This document shows, in pieces, positions 1 through 5,147 of a DNA stretch of 5,147 nucleotides; within the stretch, counting starts at the first letter, position 1, and every line of letters begins with the position of its first letter. The notes beneath the pieces are model-generated. The model was not told the origin of the DNA, searched no databases, and worked only from the letters and a program-made list of their open reading frames with translations. A program made the position numbers and the translations under genes. The stretch is from an uncultured Desulfobulbus sp. (lineage in GTDB: Bacteria; Desulfobacterota; Desulfobulbia; Desulfobulbales; Desulfobulbaceae): assembly GCA_946539945.1 (NCBI GenBank), contig CAMNHX010000150.1, positions 1 through 5,147 of the forward strand, written 5' to 3'.

Positions 1-3000
1 CATCGCGGCCTTGGCCTGCTTCTCATAGTCTGCCGCCTGCTTGGCGAGTATCTGCCACTTCTGCTTTTCGGTCTTGGTGGTGTCCAGTTCCAGCAGTTCT
101 TCAGACAGCGACTTCTGGCGGTCTGCCACCTCTTCGCTGGATTCTTTCAGCCGCTGGTAATAGTCCTTGACCGCAGACGCAGCTTCTTCTGCGGCCTGCT
201 TCTGCGATTCTGCCCATTCACGGGCTGCCTCTTCAGCAGCCCGCGCTGATTCTTCCGCAGCCCGTGCAGATTCCTCCAATGCCTGCTGCTGGGCCTCGGC
301 CATCTGCTTTGCCGCAGATTCTGCCTCGGCAAAGGCTTCCTTGCCTTGTTCCAATTCTTCAGTGAGCGTTTCGCTGGTCTTTTCCTGCCTCTCTTCAGTC
401 TGCCCAGACAGCCTGCCACCTCGCGCCTTCTGCCTGGACTTCCGGCGCTGCTTCTCTGCCTTTGCCTCTCTCTGCCTCTCCAGCCGCTCCTGTTCCTTGG
501 CTTCTGCTTCAGCCCTGTCCCGCGCCTCGGCTTCGGCCTCCTCTTTGGCCTGCGCCTCTGCTTCAGCCTGCCTTTCCGCTTCCTCTGCTGCCTTGCGCCT
601 TGCCTCTTCAGCTTCAGCAGCCTTGCGTTCCTTCTCCTTCCTCCTTTGGCGCTCTTCCTCTGCCCTGTTTTCCTTGTCCAGCTTGATTTTCAGCTTGCCC
701 TGTTCACGGGCATAGGCAAGCTCTTCATCTTGCCTTTTGCGCTCATCTGCCTGCCGGGCCTTGGCCTCGGCTTCAGCCATCTTGCGCTCGGTCTTGTCCA
801 GGCGGGTAGTCTCTTTCTCGTAATCCTTCTCCGCTCGCGTAATGTTCTTTTCAGCCTCATGGATTGCCCGCTTGTCGCCCTCTTTCTTTGCCGCCTCCAG
901 TTCTTCGGCCAGCAGCTTCATCTTCTCTTCATGGGCTTCTTCAAGCTCTTCACGCTCGGTTTGAATATCCTCAAGGGATTGCTGATGAGCAGCATGACGG
1001 GCTTCGGCCTCGGCTTCAATGTGGGCCAGCGCGTTTTCATGGGCTGCCTTGGCTGCTTCCTCTTCAAGCTGGATGTATTGCAAGCGCTGCTCATGCTCAA
1101 AGCGGGCAGTTTCATCCTCATGGGCTTCAGTCTCGCGCTTCTCTTGCTCGTCTATATCATCAAGGGCCTTTTCATTGCCCTGTTTTTCAGCCTCCTTGCG
1201 CTCTTGGGCAAGCTGGGCCATTCGTTGCTCGTGAAGCTCTTTCTGCCGGTCAAGCTCTTTGGTGTTTTCAGGCAGTTCCTTTTCCCGCTCCAGACGCTCA
1301 TCCCAATCAATCTCATCTGCTCTCTGCTTATGCCTGATTGCAGCCAGCTTTTCCTGACGGGCAAGCTCTTCATCAAAGGCCCTTTCTTCACGGTGGCTGC
1401 GCCTGTCTGCCAGTTCCTCATCAATTTCAGCGAGTCTGTCCTTGCGGGCTGCAGCCTTGGCATCCCAGTTGGATTGCCCGAACTCTTCATCCAGTATGTC
1501 TTGCGACAGTTCTCCGGGCGCTTTGCGCTTCTTTTCTCCTCCTGATTTGTCTTCATCCTGTTCTTCTCTGGCCCTGTTCAAGCGGGCTTCCTTGAAGACC
1601 TCGGACGAGGTTTTCTCGCCACGCTGCTTCTTGCTCCAGTCGTCTTGGCCTTTTTCAATATCCTTGAGCAAGACCTCGTAGGCTTCCTTGGCTGCTTCAA
1701 TCTCACGGTCAACAGTTTTCGTGTCGCCGCCACTGATGAAGGCCCACATCCTCTTGGCTGCCAGCATTACCCGGTCAAAGGCGTAAATCAGGCTTGCTCC
1801 AGACTTGCGTACAATGTCAAAGTTATTGAGAATGTCGCCAAGGAACCAGCCGCCAGCAAAGGCCATACCGATATTGAAGAGTGTTGTCAGCGCTCCAGAG
1901 AGCTTGCCCATGCCTGCTGCTGCTGTGCCTGCACTTGCAGCAGTACCCGTCAGTTTGGCAGACAGCCCGGTAGCCGCAACACCGGCCTGTGTCATGCTTG
2001 CTGTGGCTACTGGGCCAACCTTTGCCAGTTCTGCATTGAGTTCAGCTGCACTGATTCTGGCCCTTTTCATCTCAAGGATAAGTGCAGGCAGGGCGACAGT
2101 GGCTTTGACAAGACTGCCCAAGCCTGATTTCCAAAGCAGGAATCCAGCCCCAACAACAGTCAGGATGCTGGCTACAGTTTTCAGAGGGCCAGGCAGTTTG
2201 GAAATGGACGTAAGCAGAGTTGCCAGAGCATCTGCAACAACGGCAATGGATGGGCCAACACTTTCACCAAAGGCAATGGCAATGGCAGAAATGGCTGCAA
2301 ACAGGCGGCGCATACTACCCATGAAGCCGGATTCCATGTGGTCACTGATTTCCTTGGCCTTGCCGTCCACGTCTTCCAGCTTGTCGCCCATGTCGCGGAT
2401 TGCCTTGCCGCCCTGCCCCAGAAGTGTCTGCATGGCCGGGCCTGCACGCAGACCAAAAAGCTCCATTGCCTCTGCACCGTCAATGCCGCCCACCTTGAGT
2501 TCGTCAATGATCTTGTCAAAATCCCGCATCGTGCCATCAGTGTTGCGTATGCTGACTCCATACTTGTCCAGAATGGCTTGCGCTTCTTCAGTGGGATTGA
2601 CCAGACGAACCATTGCCCCGCGCAGGGCAGTGCCTGCCATTGACGCCTTGAAACCACCGTTGGCAAGTGCCATCAAAAGGGCAGTGGTGTCCTCAATGGA
2701 GTAGCCAAGCGCATTGGCTACCGGGCCGCAATAGACCATTGCTTCAGACAACTGCTGCAATGAGGTTGCAGCCCCGGTAAAACCAGCAGTCATCACGTCG
2801 GCAACGTGCTGGACGGTGTTGTTTGTATCACCTCCAAACTGGGTAAAAATGTTGGTGATTTTGTCTGCCGCTTCAGCTACCTCCATGCCTGAAGCAGCGG
2901 CAATATGCAGGGCTGAAGGGATGGTTTCCAGAATTTGGTTTGCATTCAGACCAGCGGCTGCCAGTTCACCCATGCCAGCAGCAGCTTCGCTTGCCGTGTA

Positions 3001-4221
3001 GCGGGTGGTTGCGCCCAACTCCAAGGCTTTGGAGTTCAACTGCTCAAACTGCTCTGCTTGCGCACCAGTCAGGGCTTGCACCTTGAGCATGGACGACTCA
3101 AAGTCGCCGAACTGCTTCAGCCCTGCGGCAAGCAGGCCCAAGGCAGCCATTGCAGCCGCTACCTTTTGCCAAGACGTGCCTATCTGGGCCACTCGCTCAT
3201 TCAGGCTTTCGGTCTGGCTGTGCAGTTCCCGAATGCGCTGCTTGGCAGTCTGCATGGCCTGCGCCAGTTCCTTGCCGCTCAACTTGCCGGAACGGGCCAG
3301 AGTCTGATAGGCTTCCTGTACCCGGACAATTTCAGCCCGTATGTCTTTGTGGGCTTTCAGACCAAGGAAGTCGCGGGCCTGCGCCACCTGCCGGGTCTTC
3401 TCATATTCAGCCTGAAGCTGGCGCTGGGTTGTGGCGAGATTCCTGGTGGAAATGCCTGCTTCAGCAAGCGACTGGCGCAGGCCATGCAGCGCTTGCTGCT
3501 GGTCAGTATAGACGCCTTTCAAGCTGGCTGCTGTTGCCTTGGCCTGCTCAAAAGCCTGCCTATTGGCGTTCAGGGCCTTGGCGTTTTCATGGATTTTCTG
3601 CTCATAGTCGGAGATGCTCTGCCTGGCTTCAGAGTAGGCGGTCCTGGTCTCCTTTATGCTTGCAGCAATATCCCTTTGTGCTTTTCGTGCCCCGGAGAGA
3701 GCTGTACCCAGTGAGGCATACTTGGCCTTGGCCCGGTCAAGGGAGGCTGTATCAGCATTGCGGTCTGCCTGAAGCGCTTTGAGTTCCTGCCCGGCTTTCC
3801 TGTACTCCTCTGTCAGCCTGCCTGTAAGAGTTTTGGCCTGATCAAGGTTGCCCCGTTGTCGGGCAAGGGTTTCATCAAGTTGGCTGACAGAGGTGCGGGC
3901 TGCATCAAGACCGCGTTGCAGTTCCTGTCCGAAACTGCCCTTGTCCTTGATTTGCCGGGCCAGTTCAGCAACTTCCTTCTGGGTCTTGGACAGGGCGGAT
4001 GAAGTCTCTTGTGCGTTTTGCTTGAGCCTGGTGAAGCCCTGTACCTTGGCAAGGTTGGACTCAAGGTTGCCCAGGCTCTTTGAGGCGGTCTGTACGCCGG
4101 ATGCAAGGCTACGTCCGGCGCTCTCCATGCTGGAGAAACCCTCCGCATAGCTCTTGATAACGCTGTGCCCTTTCCCGACAACCTGAAGGACTATGTCAAC
4201 AACCCGGCTTGCATCTGCCAT
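1..4221 (-). CDS. Phage tail tape measure protein, TP901 family (3' end missing)
   Basis: This protein sets phage tail length and occupies the tail tube lumen. I read the frame from ATG at 4221 to base 1 (1407 codons) without a stop, and it continues past the left edge. Residues about 45-345 are a Gln/Ala/Lys-rich coiled coil. Residues about 370-601 match the TP901/PhageMin_Tail core, from FGDFESSMLKVQALTG through TTRYTASEAAAGMGELAAAG and FTQFGGD to FGLRAGPAMQTLL. Hydrophobic segments lie at about 641-672, 683-718 and 781-798. Residues about 838-1407 are extremely charged helix rich in Ala, Glu, Lys and Arg. Only one cysteine was seen (residue about 498). The start overlaps the preceding stop as TAATG, so initiation is probably translationally coupled; no strong Shine-Dalgarno is visible. 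The 350-residue coiled coil before the core is longer than usual. Family assignment is secure; total length and C-terminal domains are unknown. Confidence 0.95.
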   Translation of the reverse strand, partial: MADASRVVDIVLQVVGKGHSVIKSYAEGFSSMESAGRSLASGVQTASKSLGNLESNLAKVQGFTRLKQNAQETSSALSKTQKEVAELARQIKDKGSFGQELQRGLDAARTSVSQLDETLARQRGNLDQAKTLTGRLTEEYRKAGQELKALQADRNADTASLDRAKAKYASLGTALSGARKAQRDIAASIKETRTAYSEARQSISDYEQKIHENAKALNANRQAFEQAKATAASLKGVYTDQQQALHGLRQSLAEAGISTRNLATTQRQLQAEYEKTRQVAQARDFLGLKAHKDIRAEIVRVQEAYQTLARSGKLSGKELAQAMQTAKQRIRELHSQTESLNERVAQIGTSWQKVAAAMAALGLLAAGLKQFGDFESSMLKVQALTGAQAEQFEQLNSKALELGATTRYTASEAAAGMGELAAAGLNANQILETIPSALHIAAASGMEVAEAADKITNIFTQFGGDTNNTVQHVADVMTAGFTGAATSLQQLSEAMVYCGPVANALGYSIEDTTALLMALANGGFKASMAGTALRGAMVRLVNPTEEAQAILDKYGVSIRNTDGTMRDFDKIIDELKVGGIDGAEAMELFGLRAGPAMQTLLGQGGKAIRDMGDKLEDVDGKAKEISDHMESGFMGSMRRLFAAISAIAIAFGESVGPSIAVVADALATLLTSISKLPGPLKTVASILTVVGAGFLLWKSGLGSLVKATVALPALILEMKRARISAAELNAELAKVGPVATASMTQAGVAATGLSAKLTGTAASAGTAAAGMGKLSGALTTLFNIGMAFAGGWFLGDILNNFDIVRKSGASLIYAFDRVMLAAKRMWAFISGGDTKTVDREIEAAKEAYEVLLKDIEKGQDDWSKKQRGEKTSSEVFKEARLNRAREEQDEDKSGGEKKRKAPGELSQDILDEEFGQSNWDAKAAARKDRLAEIDEELADRRSHREERAFDEELARQEKLAAIRHKQRADEIDWDERLEREKELPENTKELDRQKELHEQRMAQLAQERKEAEKQGNEKALDDIDEQEKRETEAHEDETARFEHEQRLQYIQLEEEAAKAAHENALAHIEAEAEARHAAHQQSLEDIQTEREELEEAHEEKMKLLAEELEAAKKEGDKRAIHEAEKNITRAEKDYEKETTRLDKTERKMAEAEAKARQADERKRQDEELAYAREQGKLKIKLDKENRAEEERQRRKEKERKAAEAEEARRKAAEEAERQAEAEAQAKEEAEAEARDRAEAEAKEQERLERQREAKAEKQRRKSRQKARGGRLSGQTEERQEKTSETLTEELEQGKEAFAEAESAAKQMAEAQQQALEESARAAEESARAAEEAAREWAESQKQAAEEAASAVKDYYQRLKESSEEVADRQKSLSEELLELDTTKTEKQKWQILAKQAADYEKQAKAAM
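206..289 (-). repeat. Degenerate 21-bp tandem repeat coding a heptad (about 4 units)
   Basis: Four consecutive 21-base units (206-226, 227-247, 248-268, 269-289) share a common pattern on the plus strand, the clearest being GATTCTTCCGCAGCCCG plus 4 bases at 248-268. Units 227-247 and 248-268 agree at 16 of 21 positions; the outer units are more diverged. In the tape measure frame they encode EESARAA-type heptads, residues about 1312-1339. The period equals one coiled-coil heptad, so the repeat probably arose by small in-frame duplications. Confidence 0.65.
412..1449 (-). other. Highly charged Ala/Glu/Lys/Arg-rich helical region of the tape measure protein
   Basis: This stretch encodes residues about 925-1270, almost entirely Glu, Lys, Arg, Ala, Gln and Asp, with few aromatic residues and almost no Gly or Pro. 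It opens with RKDRLAEIDEELADRR and ends at RRKSRQKARGGR. Residues about 1190-1265 are dominated by AEAEE, RKAAEEAER and EAEAEARDRAEAEA patterns like those of TolA stalks and single alpha helices. Residues 1034-1097 carry seven histidines (about 1034, 1043, 1061, 1067, 1076, 1079, 1097). A rod-like helix suits a length ruler, but low-complexity sequence of this kind gives misleading database matches to unrelated coiled-coil proteins. Its purine-rich coding strand explains the long shadow frames on the other strand. Confidence 0.8.
2419..3114 (-). other. TP901-type tape measure core domain within the tape measure gene
   Basis: This segment encodes residues about 370-601 of the tape measure protein, the part that identifies the family. 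Seen in the translation: a start at FGDFESSML, then ALELGATTRYTASEAAAGM, an Ala/Gly-rich helical stretch with LAAAGLNANQILETIPSAL, the FTQFGGDTNNT turn, ALANGGFKASMAGTALRG, and the closing MELFGLRAGPAMQTLLGQGG. These motifs are characteristic of PhageMin_Tail/TIGR01760 proteins. The domain boundaries are estimated by eye. In many relatives this core lies closer to the N-terminus. Confidence 0.85.
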
Positions 4222-4223
4222 TA
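4219..4223 (-). promoter_or_regulatory. TAATG stop-start overlap (translational coupling)
   Basis: The stop TAA of the T-like frame (4223-4221) shares its last A with the ATG of the tape measure gene (4221-4219). Upstream of it the coding strand reads AAAGTGAGCAAG, which has no strong Shine-Dalgarno core. This suggests that ribosomes finishing the chaperone frame reinitiate on the tape measure gene. Confidence 0.7.
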
Positions 4224-4526
4224 CTTGCTCACTTTCATTCCAAGAACCCCGGCCAGCCCCAGTGCTGCCTTGCGGGACTGTTGCGGCGTGACTTCCTGTA
4301 GCGCCTTTTTCTGCCTTTTGTCAGACTGGTTCTGACTGATGAAGCGCTTCAGGCCGTCAAAGGTTGCATTATGGGCCACCCATTGGGAGAGGGTTTCACT
4401 GCGCCGCCGGTGGGCATCCAGCCTGTAGGCTGCCACTGCATAGCGACCAAAGAGATGAGGCGGAAACCCGGTAATCTGCCGGTGCGAATGCCCATGCTCA
4501 ATCAGAAACTGTGCCGCCTCGGCCAA
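4221..4526 (-). CDS. T-like downstream part of the tail assembly chaperone, probably made as a frameshift fusion
   Basis: This frame encodes the C-terminal part of the long chaperone form; in lambda the equivalent T domain recruits tail tube subunits to the chaperone-coated tape measure protein. From its nearest possible start, TTG at 4526, it gives 101 residues, basic and partly helical, with EHGHSHRQITGFPPHLFGR, a run DAHRRRSE, and a Lys/Gln-rich tail. The frame is open upstream to 4628, deep inside the preceding gene, and lies -1 relative to it. There is no ATG near its beginning, which favours access by frameshift over independent initiation. However, AGGAA at 4540-4536 sits 9 bases before the TTG, so independent initiation cannot be excluded. 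It ends in the TAATG overlap with the tape measure gene. Sequence similarity to a named family was not recognised; the role rests on position and frame. Confidence 0.75.
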   Translation of the reverse strand: MAEAAQFLIEHGHSHRQITGFPPHLFGRYAVAAYRLDAHRRRSETLSQWVAHNATFDGLKRFISQNQSDKRQKKALQEVTPQQSRKAALGLAGVLGMKVSK

Positions 4527-4954
4527 GCCCCAGCGTTCCTGCCCCGGCTCTACGGGGCCAGCAACTTTCCCAGGTAGCTTAAAGCCTCGGTCAGGCCCTC
4601 TTGAGAGGCAAGGTTGACATTGATGATTTCAGTCACCAGGGCCAGCCCTGCCGCAATCGGCAACTTGGGCACATCCTCACGGTCAAGCCCGCAGGCCATC
4701 TCAATCAGTTCCGGGCAGTTGGCAGCCACATATTCAAAGAGACGCCCCATGCCAGCCTCGGAGGTCAGAGCCTTGCCGGTCGTGAAACCCTCATCTGCCA
4801 TTGCCTCCCTGATACCCGCATAGACCTGTTTGAGTCGGGCCAGTTCAGCAATGGTGTAAGGCCGCACAGTCAGGATTTTCCGTCCGACTTTGACTGTCTT
4901 GCCTTGGAGCAGTTCGCTCCAGTCTTGTTCGTCGAGCTTGATGGTGTCTGCCAT
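4221..4954 (-). CDS. Predicted -1 frameshift fusion, tail assembly chaperone long form (GT-like)
   Basis: Reading zero frame from ATG 4954 through the AAG codon at 4567-4565 gives 130 residues. After a -1 slip at GGGAAAG the base at 4565 is reread, and translation continues GTT GCT GGC CCC GTA for 114 more residues to TAA at 4223-4221, 244 in total. The junction reads SYLGK-VAGPVEPGQERWG, a flexible Gly/Pro-containing linker between the two domains. In lambda the equivalent gpGT is made at low frequency beside abundant gpG, and both are needed for tail assembly but absent from the mature virion. The frame phase, heptamer and hairpin are all seen in the sequence; the event itself and its efficiency are inferred. 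Confidence 0.8.
4541..4558 (-). promoter_or_regulatory. Hairpin stimulating -1 frameshifting
   Basis: On the coding strand GCCCCG (4558-4553) pairs perfectly with CGGGGC (4546-4541) around the 6-base loop TAGAGC, which contains the zero-frame stop TAG (4552-4550). The stem begins 6 bases after the slippery heptamer, within the spacing usual for -1 stimulators. It is followed by AGGAACG, not a T-run, so it does not look like an intrinsic terminator. No convincing pseudoknot partner for the loop was found nearby. Confidence 0.75.
4550..4954 (-). CDS. Phage tail assembly chaperone (lambda G-like short form)
   Basis: This 134-residue protein probably binds the tape measure protein and keeps it soluble until the tail tube polymerises. 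It starts at ATG 4954, with GGA at 4964-4962 as a weak ribosome-binding element 7 bases upstream, and ends at TAG 4552-4550. The N-terminal part (KVGRKILTVRPYTIAELARL) looks like a small beta unit leading into helices; the rest is predicted alpha-helical, with a Glu-containing FEYVAANCPELIEMACGL segment and a C-terminal EALSYLGKLLAP. This is typical of phage tail chaperones of about 110-150 residues. It has no signal peptide or membrane segment. It follows the tail tube gene by 27 bases and overlaps the T-like frame, the standard chaperone position. The role rests on position, size and the frameshift cassette more than on recognised family motifs. Confidence 0.85.
   Translation of the reverse strand: MADTIKLDEQDWSELLQGKTVKVGRKILTVRPYTIAELARLKQVYAGIREAMADEGFTTGKALTSEAGMGRLFEYVAANCPELIEMACGLDREDVPKLPIAAGLALVTEIINVNLASQEGLTEALSYLGKLLAP
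4565..4571 (-). promoter_or_regulatory. Slippery heptamer GGGAAAG for -1 ribosomal frameshifting
   Basis: The zero-frame codons are CTG GGA AAG, so the heptamer is phased G-GGA-AAG and fits the X-XXY-YYZ rule exactly. It is identical to the slippery sequence of the lambda G-T pair. It lies 4 codons before the end of the short chaperone frame, inside the region where the -1 frame is open (4628 to 4224). After slippage both tRNAs re-pair with GGG and AAA. All of this is visible in the sequence; activity is inferred from the known family mechanism. Confidence 0.85.
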
Positions 4955-4961
4955 TGTTCAA

Positions 4962-4966
4962 TCCGT
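4962..4966 (-). promoter_or_regulatory. Weak ribosome-binding element of the chaperone gene
   Basis: The coding strand reads ACGGA then TTGAACA then the ATG at 4954. GGA is only a partial Shine-Dalgarno match, at 7 bases spacing. It lies in the 27-base gap after the stop of the upstream tail gene; no promoter or terminator is visible in this gap, so the genes are probably co-transcribed. Confidence 0.4.
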
Positions 4967-4981
4967 AAAGGTGTTGTTGCT

Positions 4982-5146
4982 CTAATCGGTAATGACAACA
5001 GTGCCAAAAGGGCTGTCCGGGTGGTTGGCATTGTCAGCCTGAATCTCGCCTTCCAGTTCAATCTGCATCCATTCTGCGCCATCAGTCAGCAACACCGTGT
5101 CGCCGGTAGGGGTAAAGGATACACTCCAGAAGGTAATCTGCTGATT
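4982..5146 (-). CDS. Probable major tail / tail tube protein, C-terminal fragment
   Basis: Only the last 54 codons are in the window, ending at TAG 4984-4982; the 5' part lies beyond the right edge. The visible chain alternates hydrophobic and polar residues as in beta strands (QITFWSVSFTPTGDTVLLTD, then EWMQIELEGEIQ) and ends with PDSPFGTVVITD. Tail tube subunits are beta-rich, and their gene normally comes directly before the tail chaperone pair, which is the main reason for this call. The ELEGEIQAD and SPFGTVVI elements are consistent with the C-terminal strands of such proteins, but I could not assign a specific family. A tail terminator or other minor tail gene is the alternative. Confidence 0.6.
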   Translation of the reverse strand, partial: NQQITFWSVSFTPTGDTVLLTDGAEWMQIELEGEIQADNANHPDSPFGTVVITD

Positions 5147-5147
5147 G

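Noticed and set aside
206..289. Repeat units as a CRISPR array or intergenic satellite
   Set aside because: The units are contiguous without spacers, are in frame with the tape measure coding sequence, and have a 21-base heptad period.
346..1545. Plus-strand open frame of 399 codons with a Leu/Phe-rich, membrane-like translation
   Set aside because: It lies wholly antisense to the charged part of the tape measure gene. Glu/Lys/Ala-rich coding strands give Leu/Phe/Ser-rich antisense frames with few stops, and there is no independent start signal or family match.
2181..2666. Minus-strand open frame of 161 codons in another phase
   Set aside because: It overlaps the well-supported tape measure core in a different frame and has Trp/Arg/Cys-rich composition without family features.
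1805..2704. Plus-strand open frame of 299 codons
   Set aside because: Antisense to the tape measure gene, Ser/Ala/Pro-rich low-quality translation with no recognisable domain; a shadow of the real minus-strand frame.
4541..4558. GC hairpin as an intrinsic transcription terminator
   Set aside because: No T-run follows on the coding strand (AGGAACG), and it sits inside an overlapping gene pair directly behind a slippery heptamer, which fits frameshift stimulation better.
4870..5082. Minus-strand open frame of 70 codons bridging the tail tube end and the chaperone start
   Set aside because: It overlaps both better-supported genes out of frame; the Thr/Arg-rich translation looks non-coding.
1..5147. 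Defence system, toxin-antitoxin, insertion sequence, tRNA or other accessory cargo
   Set aside because: Both strands were read; all sequence except the 27-base gap at 4955-4981 is accounted for by the tail genes, with no transposase, inverted terminal repeats or tRNA-like fold seen.

Overview
The window is a slice of a tailed-phage (most likely prophage) structural operon. Every supported gene lies on the minus strand, so transcription runs from high to low coordinates. The order in that direction is: the 3' end of a probable major tail/tail tube gene (5146-4982), a tail assembly chaperone gene (4954-4550), a second chaperone frame (to 4221) that is probably reached by -1 ribosomal frameshifting, and a very long tape measure gene that starts at 4221 and is still open at base 1. 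This is the conserved tail-morphogenesis order of lambda (V-G-GT-H); Mu- and P2-type phages have a comparable tube-chaperone-tape measure order.

Region by region. 4982-5146: last 54 residues of a beta-rich protein ending just before the chaperone. 4955-4981: a 27-base gap with a weak GGA ribosome-binding element. 4550-4954: a 134-residue chaperone (G-like). 4565-4571: a slippery heptamer GGGAAAG in the correct phase, followed after 6 bases by a perfect 6-bp GC hairpin (4541-4558) whose loop holds the zero-frame stop. A -1 slip here enters the open downstream frame and gives a predicted 244-residue fusion (GT-like). 4219-4223: the T-frame stop and the tape measure start overlap as TAATG. 1-4221: at least 1407 codons of tape measure protein, read without a stop, in this order: N-terminal coiled coil, TP901-type tape measure core, three hydrophobic segments, then about 570 residues of strongly charged Ala/Glu/Lys/Arg-rich helix with a 21-bp heptad repeat near the left edge.

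How the genes work together. Known biology of lambda-type tails: the short chaperone and its frameshifted long form coat the tape measure protein and recruit tail tube subunits around it, and the tape measure sets tail length. At the commonly used figure of about 0.15 nm per residue, the visible 1407 residues already imply a tail of at least about 210 nm, which suggests a long-tailed siphovirus, although a myovirus is not excluded because neither a sheath gene nor its absence can be seen.

Host. The sequence is moderately GC-rich and tightly packed, and fits a prophage of a Gram-negative bacterium. A Desulfovibrio-like host is only a weak impression from protein style. No RNA gene, CRISPR array, insertion sequence, attachment site or defence system was seen. 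The plus strand carries several long open frames, but they look like shadows of the purine-rich tape measure gene. The most informative observation is the frameshift cassette.
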